41,959 bases of DNA from Saprospira grandis DSM 2844 (GCA_945888475.1 CAMDAB010000016.1:1-41959), one strand, 5' to 3'. Numbered from the stretch's first letter, positions 7,710 to 18,187 are shown. Numbers and translations: made by a program. Notes: generated by a model not told the origin, from the sequence alone.

Positions 7710-7823
7710 ATTTTACATCCTTGAAAATATTTTAAAAATTTCATCTCTTTTGTAGAACTATACAAATTCAAAGCTAAATTAAACTTTTTATTCAGAATTG
7801 ACAAGGAGATAAATCTTCCTTGA

Positions 7824-7854
7824 GCAGATAAAGTCTTCATTGGGCTTTATCTGC
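7824..7854 (+). terminator. Stem-loop with T-rich tail
   Basis: A perfect 10-bp stem, GCAGATAAAG (7824-7833) pairing with CTTTATCTGC (7845-7854), with an 11-base loop, followed on the plus strand by TTTTATTTTAT. A weaker hairpin, CAAGGAGAT/ATCTTCCTTG, precedes it. The T tract suits plus-strand transcription, yet the nearest plus-strand gene ended 490 bases earlier. It also lies just after the protease gene on the minus strand, where the uridine tract would be missing. Confidence 0.5.
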
Positions 7855-7878
7855 TTTTATTTTATATTCAGGAAATGC

Positions 7879-10800
7879 CTATCGGTTAATCACTAGTTTT
7901 TTGCTCAAGGTTCTTGCTCCACTCTTGAAACGAACAAAATACATGGCAGCAGATAATTTGGAACAGTTTACCTCAAAACGCTGGGTCGCAGCTTCAACTT
8001 GGGCACTGTAAACGACTCTGCCGTCTATGGACATAATTTCCAGATCGACAGTATTTGTGAGCGGATTGCTAAAATCGATTGTGAATAAGTCTCTTGCCGG
8101 ATTTGGCGAAAGATTAACATCGAAACGGATTGGCTGCACATTGGCTACATCGACCGATCCAACTGTAATCTGCAAAGTTTTGCTGCACTGTCCATTAATA
8201 GTAAGTACAACAGTATAGGTTCCTGTTGCTGCATAGCTATGGCTCGGATTCTGAAGATTCGAACTGTTGCCGTCGCCAAAATTCCATGCCCAGCTGTTTG
8301 CACCAAAGGAGAGGTCCGTGAAATTTACATTCAGTGAGGAAGAACCTGCATTTGAATTAAAATCGGCCTCCAGTACAGTTATCAATGCATTTTGCAATAA
8401 AGTGTCTGAACCAGCAGGATTGGATGTGATAAGTCTTACATCGTAAACACCTCCATTATTATAAGTGTAGCTTGGATTTTGCAGAGATGATTGTCCACCA
8501 TCTCCAAAATTCCAGGCCCATGTTGAAGGATTTCCTGAAGTCTGATCGCTGAACACAACAGCAGTTCCAACACATACAGTATTGTTATTGACATTGAAAG
8601 CTGCAACAGGTAGCTGATTGAAGGTTCTCAAGTTGATATTATCGATATAGGTATTGTTACCATAATCTGTGACATTCACAAAACGAATATCGACATTATT
8701 ACCTGTATAGGCCGTCAGATTTATAGTTTCTGTTCGCCATTGAGCTGCGGCTGAAGGAGTAAAACTAGTTGTAGAATTGGCAGTAGTTGCCAATTGAGCT
8801 CCAGTTTTGGAATAAATTGTACTGTAGGTCTGACCACAATCTATCGAAACTTCTACTTTTAGGGTATCAGTATATGTAGCATTGTACTGCGCATAGGCAA
8901 GATCAAAACTAAGTTCAGCAGCAGCAACACTGTTTAAATCCATGCTTGCAAGTCCAAATATATCCTTTTCTCCACTGGCATTATAGGTAAAATTATCCAT
9001 AAACATGGCTGTAGTGGTTGTACCCAATTTCCCTGTACATGATTTGCTTGCCCAGGTTTTATCGGCATCCGGATTCTTAAGATAAGCATTTAGCGGCGGA
9101 AACACACCCGACTGAAAGTTTTCGGTATAAGGGAAAACCGCCAGCGGATTTAAGAAGTTAACATTTATTTGCAGGGTATCATTACAACGGGCACCATCGG
9201 ATCCCAAGGCAGTCCATATTCTTAAAGTATAATTTCCGGAAGAAGGAAAACTAATCTGTTGTGTAAAAGTAAAATTACGTTGTGAGGCAGCAAAGACGGT
9301 GTCGCTATAAGTCTGCATAACAGGCGTTCCATTGTTGACACTGTAATAAACCGGAAATCCTGTCTGGTAATTATTACTGATGTTACTGAGTGTTACACTT
9401 ACATCGAATAAATTTCCATTGCAACTTTGTACTGTTTGTTGAGGAGATAAAATCGCTGAAACCCCGGCATCATTATCATTTCCACAATCGACAAAACAAC
9501 CGCTGTTATTTATACTTCCTTCATATTTAATAGCAATGGTGCGAAGACCGATACAATTATTCGATGATTTTGCCCTAACCGCAAACCAGTAGGTTCCACT
9601 TACATTGGGAACAGGTACATCGAAAGTAATAGCTCCTGTTGTAGTACCAACCGAATCCATATATTTTGTTCCTAACTTGAATATATCATATCCAGTTGCA
9701 TTTGCTACGGCATCCCATTTGAGTCTGATACTGCTTGTGGAAGCACATACAGCGTCTACTCTGAGGTTTGCAGGGCGTCCAATAATACTGAAATTGGCAT
9801 CGCTCTGGTCGCTGAAACCACTGCGACTTACGCGAACCAGCGCCTGACCGCTCACAGCATTGGGCACATTATATGTAACAAAGCGGGCAGTTCCGGCTGC
9901 TGCAGCCGATACAGTTGACCAACTTGCACCATTATTGGTACTCGATTCAATTAAAAAGGTGCCGCTAGTTCCGTATGTATCCCAATGAATTTTATCGGCT
10001 ATGCCAGGAATTAATCCCTCGCCACCAACAGGAAAAGTAACCGTAATTTCATCTGTCAAAAATTCATACACAATATAATACTGCTGTGGACCAAATGGCA
10101 CAGAAATTCCGTTTACATTGACGGTGTAAACACCTGCAACGGGATTATCAATAGCAACCTGTTCCATATTATTGAGACTATCTAAAGTACCAGTACGTGT
10201 TGCAGCTAATGCGAGGGTTGTAGCATTGGGTGCTGAATTTAAAATCCAGGGGTGGTGAACTACTGCAGTTGGTGAACTTACAGTCATATTCAGGTTATTC
10301 ACCAAATTTCTAGTACTGCTAACAGAGGCTTCTTTGTCGGCCCAATAAATCATGATTTTAGCTCTTTTTACATTTGCAGGGATATTGATCGTATGCGTAG
10401 CAGTATTTCCCTGTGTGATGTCGTTGCTCAAATAGCGGTTATCTTGAATGAGATTCAAGGCCTTGAAGGCATTCACCTTACCCCAGCCAAAGATAAAATC
10501 TGGTCCATCATTACCCATTTCATTTGCCGTGTTCAGCAATGCAGCTTTGAGCAGAGCAGAGGGAGCATTCTGACCTGAATTCATAGTACGATATGCCTGC
10601 ATGAGTTGCGCCATGATGCCTGTTATGCCCGGACAAGCAGCCGAGGTGCCACCAAAAGTCTGATAGGTATTGTTGGCATCATTCGATATTTGATTTTGAC
10701 CATGTGCCGAGATATCGGGTTTTATGCGTCCGTCGGTAGCAGGGCCGCGGCTCGATGAAGTGGCAATTACATCATTCTGATCGAGATTTGCAGTAGCGAT

Positions 10801-11952
10801 GCAATTTTTGGCAATTTTATGTCCTCCAGTAATATTGCCCCATTGCGTTCCAGCACCGTAACCGCAATCCTGACTGTTGCTGTTACCTGCCGAAAAAATT
10901 TGCATCAACGAAGGATTGTTGTATATTTCCTGATCTACCAGCCTGGTTGTTGCAGTATATCCATCGTTGCAACCATTGCTGTATGAATTTGAAAAGTACA
11001 TTACCAAACTGTCGACATGTAGCGTAACAGTGTTAGGAAGTCCCGAAAGATACTGGCGTATGTGCATGTAAGCGCCCGTTGCCATTCCTCTATTGAGCGG
11101 ATTTAGATTGCCGGCAGCGCCAACAATACCTGCGCAGCCATCGCCATGACTTCCTGTCAAATCATTCACAACAGTCGATTGGCTGGTACGACCTTCAAAA
11201 TCGATGTGCGGGCCTGCAAAACCGTCGTCATTGATACATACATTCACTCCAGTTCCGTCAAAGGCATAACTGCTGGAATAATCACGGTTAATCATATTGG
11301 CTCTGTGCAGGTTGCGGCCATGATCCGATTCGGGCATACCCGGTTCGGAGGGTAGCGATAAATAGCGTACAAAATTGAATTTTGCAATTTGATTGATTTG
11401 TGCTTCAGAAGCAACAATCACTGCTGTTTTGCCATAACTGTTGGATTCTGTAATATTAAAAGCAGCCTTATTAAGTGCAGTAAGCGCTTTGTTGAAATCG
11501 GTATTTTTGAAAAAACTCAGTTGAATGAGCATTTTATTGCCTTGCATCGCCCATGCAGGTAATGGTCTTTCCTCCAATCGGATATCGATTTTGTGTTTTT
11601 GTTCAATTGAAATGATGGAACGAATTCCCAAGCTAGAGAGGGTTGAAAAGTCAAAACTGACCGGAATTGCCATCAGGTAAACTTTATTGGGTATATATTC
11701 CAAAAATTCGAATCCCATCGACTCTATATTTTTGAAACTTTCTTGCGAAGGTATTTCATAAAACTGTACAAATCTGTAAATCTTATCCTCGTAAATTTCA
11801 TCGGGATTTATCTGTAAAAGCGATTGAAATTCTTTTACATTTTCAGGAAAAATTTGTTTCCCGGAATTAAAAAGCACCTCAAAATTTTGCGCTTTAGCAC
11901 TGCCAATCAATAAGATTAAAATAGCAAATAATAATATATTACTTTTCTGCAT
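7879..11952 (-). CDS. Subtilisin-like (S8) protease with PKD domains and type IX secretion signal
   Basis: A 1357-residue exported protease. A signal peptide (1-21, ending GSAKAQ) is followed by a propeptide-like region to about 200. The S8 domain has D242 (CINDDGF), H269 (TGSHGDGCAGIVG) and S437 (GGTSAACPG) as the triad. After it come beta-sandwich regions, a jelly-roll/MAM-like adhesin domain (about 950-1110), and two PKD domains (each with WAWNFGDG, about 1115-1195 and 1200-1265). The last ~80 residues (LSPNPARDLFTIDF to SKKLVINR) are a Por/T9SS type A sorting domain. It is expected to cross the outer membrane by the type IX system and be attached to, or released from, the surface, where it degrades protein. 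Its own promoter lies at 11988-12018. Confidence 0.93.
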   Translation of the reverse strand: MQKSNILLFAILILLIGSAKAQNFEVLFNSGKQIFPENVKEFQSLLQINPDEIYEDKIYRFVQFYEIPSQESFKNIESMGFEFLEYIPNKVYLMAIPVSFDFSTLSSLGIRSIISIEQKHKIDIRLEERPLPAWAMQGNKMLIQLSFFKNTDFNKALTALNKAAFNITESNSYGKTAVIVASEAQINQIAKFNFVRYLSLPSEPGMPESDHGRNLHRANMINRDYSSSYAFDGTGVNVCINDDGFAGPHIDFEGRTSQSTVVNDLTGSHGDGCAGIVGAAGNLNPLNRGMATGAYMHIRQYLSGLPNTVTLHVDSLVMYFSNSYSNGCNDGYTATTRLVDQEIYNNPSLMQIFSAGNSNSQDCGYGAGTQWGNITGGHKIAKNCIATANLDQNDVIATSSSRGPATDGRIKPDISAHGQNQISNDANNTYQTFGGTSAACPGITGIMAQLMQAYRTMNSGQNAPSALLKAALLNTANEMGNDGPDFIFGWGKVNAFKALNLIQDNRYLSNDITQGNTATHTINIPANVKRAKIMIYWADKEASVSSTRNLVNNLNMTVSSPTAVVHHPWILNSAPNATTLALAATRTGTLDSLNNMEQVAIDNPVAGVYTVNVNGISVPFGPQQYYIVYEFLTDEITVTFPVGGEGLIPGIADKIHWDTYGTSGTFLIESSTNNGASWSTVSAAAAGTARFVTYNVPNAVSGQALVRVSRSGFSDQSDANFSIIGRPANLRVDAVCASTSSIRLKWDAVANATGYDIFKLGTKYMDSVGTTTGAITFDVPVPNVSGTYWFAVRAKSSNNCIGLRTIAIKYEGSINNSGCFVDCGNDNDAGVSAILSPQQTVQSCNGNLFDVSVTLSNISNNYQTGFPVYYSVNNGTPVMQTYSDTVFAASQRNFTFTQQISFPSSGNYTLRIWTALGSDGARCNDTLQINVNFLNPLAVFPYTENFQSGVFPPLNAYLKNPDADKTWASKSCTGKLGTTTTAMFMDNFTYNASGEKDIFGLASMDLNSVAAAELSFDLAYAQYNATYTDTLKVEVSIDCGQTYSTIYSKTGAQLATTANSTTSFTPSAAAQWRTETINLTAYTGNNVDIRFVNVTDYGNNTYIDNINLRTFNQLPVAAFNVNNNTVCVGTAVVFSDQTSGNPSTWAWNFGDGGQSSLQNPSYTYNNGGVYDVRLITSNPAGSDTLLQNALITVLEADFNSNAGSSSLNVNFTDLSFGANSWAWNFGDGNSSNLQNPSHSYAATGTYTVVLTINGQCSKTLQITVGSVDVANVQPIRFDVNLSPNPARDLFTIDFSNPLTNTVDLEIMSIDGRVVYSAQVEAATQRFEVNCSKLSAAMYFVRFKSGARTLSKKLVINR

Positions 11953-11987
11953 ATTGGTGATGGTTTATAAAATTCTTAATGTATTAT

Positions 11988-12018
11988 CTAAGATAGTTAA
12001 TTGTTTATTAATTTCAAA
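11988..12018 (-). promoter_or_regulatory. Bacteroidota promoter for the S8 protease
   Basis: On the minus strand TTTG (12015-12018) is followed by exactly 19 bases and then TATCTTAG (11988-11995), one mismatch from TAnnTTTG, about 36 bases before the start codon. Both boxes at canonical spacing make this one of the best promoters in the window. Confidence 0.6.
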
Positions 12019-12030
12019 AAAATCAGCTAT

Positions 12031-13314
12031 TTACTCAGGATATAATAAATATTTTTTTCTTAACTTTTTAAAACTTTCCAAATCAGACAACCAGCAGTTT
12101 TGAATTTCTATTGCTGATTTTCCTTCAATAATCATTTCTTTGATTTCGGCATTGCCAATCAGTTTATTAAAAAAATTATTTTTGTCAAAGAACTTAGTTT
12201 TCTCTTCCTCCGCTGTCAAATTGTAAAATTCGAGCAGGTATTCAATTTTGAAACAATTTTCTCTTTGTAAAAGATCGATTGGAAGCCAGCTCAGATCGAA
12301 GCCCTTGCAGGTATCGCCATTGTGTACGGGCATTTTATCTCCAGGGCCTACATTGGGTATAAAAGTATAATTACCATTTTTAAAATTTGGATGCCCATAG
12401 ACCTGAAACTGTTTATTGGTACCCCTGCCCATACTCACGTTGGTTCCTTCGAAAAGACAAAGCGATGGATAGAGATAGATACTGTGCATATTCGGCAAAT
12501 TTGGCGAGGGCTTTATGGGTAATTTATAAAATTTCCGATGCGAATAATTGCTGCATTCTACAAAGTATAGTTCACAATGCAGGCTGTCGGGAAGCCAGTT
12601 TTCACCATTGATCATCTGTGCATATTCGGCAGTACTGAGACCATGTACAATTGGTATGGGATGCAGCCCTACAAAGCTTTTCAGTTCCTTTTTTACAATA
12701 GGCCCCGAAACAGCATGACCCAATGGATTCGGCCGATCGAGAATCAGCAGCGGAACCTTATTTCGGGCGCAGGATTCCATCATATAGCTCATCGTTGAGT
12801 TGAAGGTATAAAATCTTGCACCTACATCCTGAATATCGAAAATTACAAGGTCGAGTTCCGACATGAGGGCCGAATCGGGTTTCATGTTTTTACCAAAAAG
12901 CGAAACAATGCTTATGCCCGGCAGACTATCATCTTCGATATGCTCTCCCCTGTCTGCTGTCCCGCGAAAACCATGTTCAGGAGCAAAAATTTTCCGGATA
13001 TTACAGCCCAAACTTAACAAGCTGTCAACCAAGTGAGTTTTACCAATCACTGAGGTTTGATTCACAACAAGCCCAAGTCTTTTGCCTTTTATAAAGGAAA
13101 GATATTTATAGGTCTGATCTGCGGCAGGTCTGATATCGGCATGAAAAAATTTATCATTTTCAGCATTATCCGAAATCTGAGCAACCGTATAATTATTGTA
13201 CAAAACAATGCCCAATAGGCACATAAAAATTATTCCGCCTGTATTCACCATCTTATGCTTAAAACCAAATGAAAACAATATTCCGAAAATGTACAACTTT
13301 TTATTAAAATTCAA
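12031..13314 (-). CDS. namZ: NamZ-like exo-beta-N-acetylmuramidase (DUF1343, GH171 type)
   Basis: A 427-residue DUF1343 protein. The family removes terminal N-acetylmuramic acid from peptidoglycan fragments during cell-wall recycling. Signature segments are KGKRLGLVVNQTSVIGKTHL, IRKIFAPEHGFRGTADRGEH (the PEHGFRG glutamate is the presumed catalytic acid), FDIQDVGARFYTFNSTM and LILDRPNPLG. The N-terminus is hydrophobic: the annotated start gives two hydrophobic stretches, while the internal ATG at 13251 gives a single clean signal peptide ending in YTVAQ, so 13251 may be the true start. The protein is probably periplasmic. It is divergent from the FtsX-like permease gene and upstream of the S8 protease. 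The family is secure; the symbol is by homology. Confidence 0.85.
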   Translation of the reverse strand: MNFNKKLYIFGILFSFGFKHKMVNTGGIIFMCLLGIVLYNNYTVAQISDNAENDKFFHADIRPAADQTYKYLSFIKGKRLGLVVNQTSVIGKTHLVDSLLSLGCNIRKIFAPEHGFRGTADRGEHIEDDSLPGISIVSLFGKNMKPDSALMSELDLVIFDIQDVGARFYTFNSTMSYMMESCARNKVPLLILDRPNPLGHAVSGPIVKKELKSFVGLHPIPIVHGLSTAEYAQMINGENWLPDSLHCELYFVECSNYSHRKFYKLPIKPSPNLPNMHSIYLYPSLCLFEGTNVSMGRGTNKQFQVYGHPNFKNGNYTFIPNVGPGDKMPVHNGDTCKGFDLSWLPIDLLQRENCFKIEYLLEFYNLTAEEEKTKFFDKNNFFNKLIGNAEIKEMIIEGKSAIEIQNCWLSDLESFKKLRKKYLLYPE

Positions 13315-13370
13315 TAATTTTACAACGCTTAATGCCCTTTGATCGCTTTAAAAAATAAAAACAACAGCTT

Positions 13371-15035
13371 TTGAATTTTCCATTTTACATAGCGCGAAAA
13401 GTAGGCGTCACCTCCAGAAAATCATTCTCCAATATCATCATGCGCATAGCCATTGCTGCTATAGCACTGAGTATCACTGTAATGATAATTTCTACAGCAA
13501 CGGTAAGGGGATTCAAAAGCAGCATCAGTGAAAAGATTTTTGGATTTTGGGGGCATATACATATTACGAGCAGTTATGCACCCAGCAGCTATGCATTCGA
13601 AGTGTCACCTATGAGTATCAAACAGGAATACTATCCTGCAATAGACAGTATTCGAAAGATAAATTATGCGGTGGGTTTAAATGACCCAAATGACCTGGAT
13701 AATCTCAATATCAAAACTACACATGCCGGAATTCGCCACATACAGAGTTTTGCTCAAAAGGAAGGCATCATCAAAGCCAATGATCAGATTGAAGGCATCA
13801 TACTAAGAGGCGTTGGTCCCGATTTTGACTGGAACTTTTTGAGTAGGTACATTTCAGGCGGTTCAAAACTCGATAGTTTAAAAAATGACAACCGTGATCA
13901 GATAATGATTTCGGAGACAACTGCCAAAAGGCTTAAACTGAAGGTTGGAGATGATTTTTTGATTTATTTTGTACAAGGTGGCAATGCGCAGGCACAAAAA
14001 TTCAGGGTAAAAGGCATCTTTAAAACTGGACTCGAAGAATATGATAAACGTTTTGCCATAGTTCAACTCAATAAAATCCAGGAGCTTAACAATTGGCGAC
14101 CCTACCGAAACTATGGTCCCGAACATTGGTTGGAAGATGAAAAAATCAATCTTTTAGGCGTCACCGATACCAGTTTCAAAGAAAATCGAGCTGCGATTGC
14201 ATCCCATATTGTTGCCGGAAAAATCCCTGAATCTTTCGACAATCCCAATGAAAAAGGCATTATCATCACTAAACAAATTGCTGCACTCAGAAATAAAAAT
14301 GTGGGCGATACCATACAATTCTCTTTCAAAGATTTCGGCAAGGATTTATATGTTTACAAATACAAGGTTGCGGCTATTTTTGAGGCGCCAAATGACCCAA
14401 ACTGGCAGATAACCGCAGTTGTACCCTGGCATAGTTTGGATGCTTTGAATAAGGAGCTGCCTGCTCAAGTCTCTGGTTTTGAGGTTTTTGTTGAGGACAT
14501 GCGCGACCTTGATGCCTTTGGAAATTATATCAACAACAATATCCTGTTGAACCGCGAGCAATATGCCAATACAATTAAAGAATTGGAACCCAACATTTTC
14601 GACTGGCTCAGCCTTACTGATATGAATGAACTCATTATTTTAGTACTCATGATTATAGTGTCAATTATTAACATGACCACCTCACTGATGATTCTTATTT
14701 TGGAACGCACCAACATGATTGGCATTCTGAAAGCCTTGGGCGCAAGAAACTGGACGATAAGAAAAATCTTTCTGTACAATGCTGCTTATATTGTTGGTTT
14801 GGGAATGCTTATCGGAAATGTGCTTGGCATTGGACTTTGTCTGATTCAATATCGTTTTGGTATAGTTACGCTGCCCGAGGATATGTATTATGTCTCTGTT
14901 GCTCCCGTAAAACTGGAATGGTTGCCGATTCTGCTTTTGAATATTGGGACACTTATTATTACCTTGATTGTTTTGATTATTCCATCCTGGCTGGTTTCGA
15001 GAATTGATCCGGTTAAGGCGATTAGGTTTAAGTGA
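13371..15035 (+). CDS. FtsX/LolE-like ABC transporter permease
   Basis: A 554-residue permease using a TTG start; the following residues NFPFYIARK match the usual opening of this family, so TTG is preferred over a later ATG. One membrane helix lies near residues 22-45 (IMRIAIAAIALSITVMIIST). A large MacB-like periplasmic domain spans about 50-415, and three helices follow at about 425-545 in the FtsX domain (including ILERTNMIGILKALGARNWT, the conserved coupling segment). It should work with the LolD-like ATPase encoded 490 bases downstream, moving lipoproteins or other envelope cargo (mechanotransmission type). The long spacer between the two is filled by word-like repeats. The fold is secure; the substrate is unproven. 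Confidence 0.88.
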   Translation: MNFPFYIARKVGVTSRKSFSNIIMRIAIAAIALSITVMIISTATVRGFKSSISEKIFGFWGHIHITSSYAPSSYAFEVSPMSIKQEYYPAIDSIRKINYAVGLNDPNDLDNLNIKTTHAGIRHIQSFAQKEGIIKANDQIEGIILRGVGPDFDWNFLSRYISGGSKLDSLKNDNRDQIMISETTAKRLKLKVGDDFLIYFVQGGNAQAQKFRVKGIFKTGLEEYDKRFAIVQLNKIQELNNWRPYRNYGPEHWLEDEKINLLGVTDTSFKENRAAIASHIVAGKIPESFDNPNEKGIIITKQIAALRNKNVGDTIQFSFKDFGKDLYVYKYKVAAIFEAPNDPNWQITAVVPWHSLDALNKELPAQVSGFEVFVEDMRDLDAFGNYINNNILLNREQYANTIKELEPNIFDWLSLTDMNELIILVLMIIVSIINMTTSLMILILERTNMIGILKALGARNWTIRKIFLYNAAYIVGLGMLIGNVLGIGLCLIQYRFGIVTLPEDMYYVSVAPVKLEWLPILLLNIGTLIITLIVLIIPSWLVSRIDPVKAIRFK

Positions 15036-15060
15036 TTTGAGAATTAGTATCAAGTAGCAG

Positions 15061-15480
15061 GTATCAAGACTTTTATCAGATTATCAGATTATCAGATATC
15101 AGACATCAGCTTTTTTTAGACTTCAGACTATAAGACTTTAGACCATAGACGAACAACGAATAACGAATAACGAATAACATTTTAGACATCAGATTTTCAG
15201 ATATCAGACATCAGATTTTTTTAGACTTCAGACTATTAGACTTTAGACGCTAGACAACAACAAACAACGAATAACAAATAACAATTAACAAATAACGATT
15301 AACAAATAACGATTAACGATTAACGATTAACTTCATAACGAATAACGATTAACGAATAACTAACAAGACTTTAGACTATTAGACTTTAGACGCTAGACAA
15401 TACAACGAATATCGAATAACAAACTAGACAATGAACAACAATTATCAAATTAGCATCTTTCCTCTTCAAATCTTTCAGTC
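15061..15480. repeat. Low-complexity word-repeat spacer
   Basis: A 490-base gap made largely of repeated short words: ATCAGATTATCAGA, TTTAGACTTCAGACTATTAG, AACGAATAACGAATAACG and AACGATTAACGATTAAC (period 7). Longer repeats sit inside it: 15091-15143 and 15197-15249 are near-identical direct copies of about 52 bases, and the 28 bases around GACTATTAGACTTTAGACGC recur about 140 bases apart (near 15230 and 15373). It ends with AGATTTGAAGAGG-type words in reverse orientation. It is non-coding and separates the permease from its ATPase. Confidence 0.85.
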
Positions 15481-15526
15481 TTAAATTCTTAACATCCTCT
15501 TCAAATCTTCAATTCTTTCCGCTCTC

Positions 15527-16198
15527 ATGATCCAAATCAACAACATAAAAAAATCATACGAAAGCCTCGAAGTACTAAAAGGCGTTAATTTGAACATTCG
15601 CAAAGGTGAGGTAGTATCGATTGTAGGAAAATCCGGAGCGGGTAAAAGTACCCTACTGCACATTATAGGTACGCTTGACAGTCCTGACAGCGGAGAGATC
15701 AGCATCAATGGACAACTGTTGAATAAAATGAAATCGAATGAACTGGCTAAATTTCGTAACGAAAACATAGGCTTTGTTTTTCAGTTTCATCATCTTTTGC
15801 CCGAATTTACAGCATTGGAAAATGTTTGTATTCCTGCCTTTATCAAAAAAACACCTGAAAAGGAAGCCAGGCAAAGAGCAGCCGAACTACTCGACTATTT
15901 GGGACTATCGGAAAGGACACATCACAAACCAAGTCAATTATCGGGCGGAGAACAGCAGCGCGTGGCAGTTGCAAGAGCACTTATGAATCAACCGGCAGTG
16001 ATACTGGCCGATGAGCCAAGCGGAAATCTCGATACTGGCACATCGAAAGAACTGCACGATTTATTTTTTAAACTAAGGTCAGATTTTAAACAAACCTTTG
16101 TCATTGTCACACACAATATCGAGCTAGCCGGCATGAGTGACCGCACACTGCGCATGAAAGACGGACTGATCGTAGAAGAAATCAGACATTTTGGGTAG
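15527..16198 (+). CDS. LolD-like ABC transporter ATP-binding protein
   Basis: A 223-residue ATPase of the LolD/MacB/FtsE group with every motif intact. Walker A is GKSGAGKST (34-42). The Q-loop is [18 protein letters not shown], a LolD hallmark. The signature is [15 protein letters not shown], Walker B is [12 protein letters not shown] and the H-loop is VTHN. The size and the [14 protein letters not shown] segment favour LolD, which energises release of lipoproteins from the inner membrane. The partner is most likely the FtsX-like permease upstream (13371-15035). Another orphan permease of this type lies at 39128-40279. Confidence 0.88.
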   Translation: MIQINNIKKSYESLEVLKGVNLNIRKGEVVSIVGKSGAGKSTLLHIIGTLDSPDSGEISINGQLLNKMKSNELAKFRNENIGFVFQFHHLLPEFTALENVCIPAFIKKTPEKEARQRAAELLDYLGLSERTHHKPSQLSGGEQQRVAVARALMNQPAVILADEPSGNLDTGTSKELHDLFFKLRSDFKQTFVIVTHNIELAGMSDRTLRMKDGLIVEEIRHFG

Positions 16199-16243
16199 CT
16201 AAACTTAGTTGCCCGATTTTTTAGAGAATATTCAATTCTGTTT

Positions 16244-16251
16244 TATCTTTG
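16244..16251 (+). promoter_or_regulatory. Bacteroidota -7 box (TATCTTTG)
   Basis: An exact TAnnTTTG match 51 bases before the acyl-CoA carboxylase start. The -33 box is not obvious. Confidence 0.5.
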
Positions 16252-16301
16252 ACGCAGAAATATCTTAAAATTTATAGCGAACAAATTTATCTGATAATAT
16301 T

Positions 16302-17843
16302 ATGGACAAGAAATTGAACGAACTTCAAAATAAGATTGCCGAGGCCAAACTTGGCGGAGGACAAGACCGTATTGACAAACACCACAAACAGGGCAAAATG
16401 ACTGCCCGCGAGCGTATCAATTTCTTTTTGGATGAAGGTACATTCGAAGAAATCGGGATGTTTGTAACCCATCGTTGCAGAGAGTTCGGCATGGAAAACC
16501 AAATTATCTATGGCGATGGTGTAATCACAGGTTATGGAACTGTAAATGGTCGCCTTGTCTATGTTTTTGCGCAGGACTTTACGGTTTTTGGTGGTTCATT
16601 ATCTGAAACCCATGCTGAGAAAATTTGTAAAATAATGGATATGGCCATGAAAAATGGCGCGCCTATTATTGGTTTGAATGACTCGGGCGGTGCACGCATA
16701 CAGGAAGGTGTCATGTCATTGGCAGGTTATGCCGATATTTTCTACAGAAATACACTTGCCTCTGGTGTTGTTCCTCAAATTTCGGCCATCATGGGCCCTT
16801 GCGCAGGTGGCGCTGTTTACTCCCCAGCTATTACCGATTTTATTTTCATGGTGGAACATAGTTCCTATATGTTCATCACAGGACCAAATGTTGTAAAAAC
16901 TGTTACAAATGAGGAAGTAAGCTCCGAAGAATTGGGCGGTGCTATGACTCATGCCATTAAATCGGGTGTAACACATTTTACGGCATCTAATGGCATGGAA
17001 TGCCTCAATCAGATTAAGACTCTGCTCTCCTATATGCCCCAAAACTGTGAGGAAGAAGCGCCCAGATTGCCTTTCGAAGCTGCTGATGAACTCAGGCCAA
17101 AACTAAACAATATTGTTCCTGAGAATCCAAATCACCCCTACGATATCAGAGAAGTTATCTCAGGAATTGTGGATGAAGAAAGCTTCTTTGAAGTGAATAA
17201 AGACTATGCCGAGAATATTGTTGTCGGCTTTGCCCGAATTGCAGGTCGCAGCATTGGTGTAGTGGCCAACAATCCTATGGTTTTGGCCGGTTGCCTCGAT
17301 GTCAACTGCTCGAGAAAAGGTGCACGCTTTGTACGTTTTTGCGACAGTTTTAATATTCCGCTGCTTGTGGTTGAAGACGTACCTGGTTTCCTTCCCGGCA
17401 CCGATCAGGAATGGAACGGCATTATTACCAATGGTGCAAAACTACTCTATGCCTTCTGCGAAGCAACTGTACCCAGAGTTACAGTCATTACGCGCAAAGC
17501 ATACGGTGGCGCTTACGATGTAATGAACTCAAAACATATTGGAGCAGATTTGAATTTTGCCTGGCCATGTGCCGAAATCGCGGTAATGGGTGCTAAAGGT
17601 GCCACCGAAATTATTTTCCGTAAAGAAATCAGCGAAGCTGCAGATCCTGAAGCAAAGCTCAAAGAAAAAGAACTAGAATATGCCGAAAAATTTGCCAATC
17701 CTTATCAGGCGGCTGCCCGTGGATTCGTCGATGAGGTTATTGAGCCGGCATCTACGCGTATCAAACTTATCCGCGCTTTCCAAATGCTTGAAAATAAAGT
17801 AGCTGTGATGCCTAAGAAAAAGCATGGGAATATTCCGCTTTAG
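16302..17843 (+). CDS. Acyl-CoA carboxylase, carboxyltransferase (beta) subunit
   Basis: A 513-residue biotin-dependent carboxyltransferase of the propionyl-CoA carboxylase beta / methylmalonyl-CoA decarboxylase alpha family, full length. Both crotonase-like halves are present: the N-terminal half has [32 protein letters not shown] and [12 protein letters not shown]; the C-terminal half has [19 protein letters not shown] and [11 protein letters not shown]. It transfers CO2 between carboxybiotin and propionyl-CoA (or runs in reverse), linking propionate and succinate metabolism. No biotin carboxylase or biotin carrier gene is adjacent, so the rest of the complex is encoded elsewhere, and sequence alone does not separate the carboxylase from the decarboxylase role. 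A terminator follows at 17947. Confidence 0.92.
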   Translation: MDKKLNELQNKIAEAKLGGGQDRIDKHHKQGKMTARERINFFLDEGTFEEIGMFVTHRCREFGMENQIIYGDGVITGYGTVNGRLVYVFAQDFTVFGGSLSETHAEKICKIMDMAMKNGAPIIGLNDSGGARIQEGVMSLAGYADIFYRNTLASGVVPQISAIMGPCAGGAVYSPAITDFIFMVEHSSYMFITGPNVVKTVTNEEVSSEELGGAMTHAIKSGVTHFTASNGMECLNQIKTLLSYMPQNCEEEAPRLPFEAADELRPKLNNIVPENPNHPYDIREVISGIVDEESFFEVNKDYAENIVVGFARIAGRSIGVVANNPMVLAGCLDVNCSRKGARFVRFCDSFNIPLLVVEDVPGFLPGTDQEWNGIITNGAKLLYAFCEATVPRVTVITRKAYGGAYDVMNSKHIGADLNFAWPCAEIAVMGAKGATEIIFRKEISEAADPEAKLKEKELEYAEKFANPYQAAARGFVDEVIEPASTRIKLIRAFQMLENKVAVMPKKKHGNIPL

Positions 17844-17946
17844 ATTGAAAGAGCAGAAGAGGAAAGATTGAAAGATAAAAGTGCGGAGTGGCTAGGTATA
17901 TGATACTAATACTCAGCACTTTTAATAAAGATATACATTTATACTG

Positions 17947-17976
17947 GCGAGGCGTTTCAAATGCTTCGCTTTTTTT
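17947..17976 (+). terminator. Intrinsic terminator after the carboxylase gene
   Basis: GCGAGGC (17947-17953) pairs with GCTTCGC (17963-17969) with one G-T wobble and a nine-base loop, followed at once by seven T. It lies about 100 bases after the stop codon. Confidence 0.7.
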
Positions 17977-17995
17977 ATCGAATAAACTAAGGCAC

Positions 17996-18044
17996 AATTT
18001 TCCTATTGACAAAAAATCATGTTTTTGTGCTTTTTTGTCAGTAA
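17996..18044 (+). repeat. 49-bp direct repeat, left copy
   Basis: A perfect 49-base match to 19734-19782. Inside it TGACAAAAAA (18007-18016) and TTTTTTGTCA (18031-18040) form a 10-bp inverted repeat around a 14-base loop. The two copies bracket the DUF1016 gene and its truncated paralogue ends. Confidence 0.95.
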
Positions 18045-18187
18045 AATTAATTTGGGCATTCAAAAAAGAAATGTCATTGATTGACTTACAATAATTATTA
18101 ATTCACTATTGCTAAAATATGGCCTTCTTGCGTTTGTTGGATCACTTAATTTCACAATCAAAATATACAAAAAAACAATAAGCTTAG

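Noticed and set aside
14682-15053. 123-residue open frame antisense to the FtsX-like permease
   Set aside because: Asn/Gln-rich shadow of the real membrane-helix coding region on the plus strand.
15061-15480. Possible CRISPR or origin iterons
   Set aside because: The words are 6-9 bases, overlapping and variable, with no constant spacer or replication gene nearby.
17812-18094. Open frames on both strands after the carboxylase gene
   Set aside because: They cross the intrinsic terminator and the 49-bp repeat and show no recognisable protein features.
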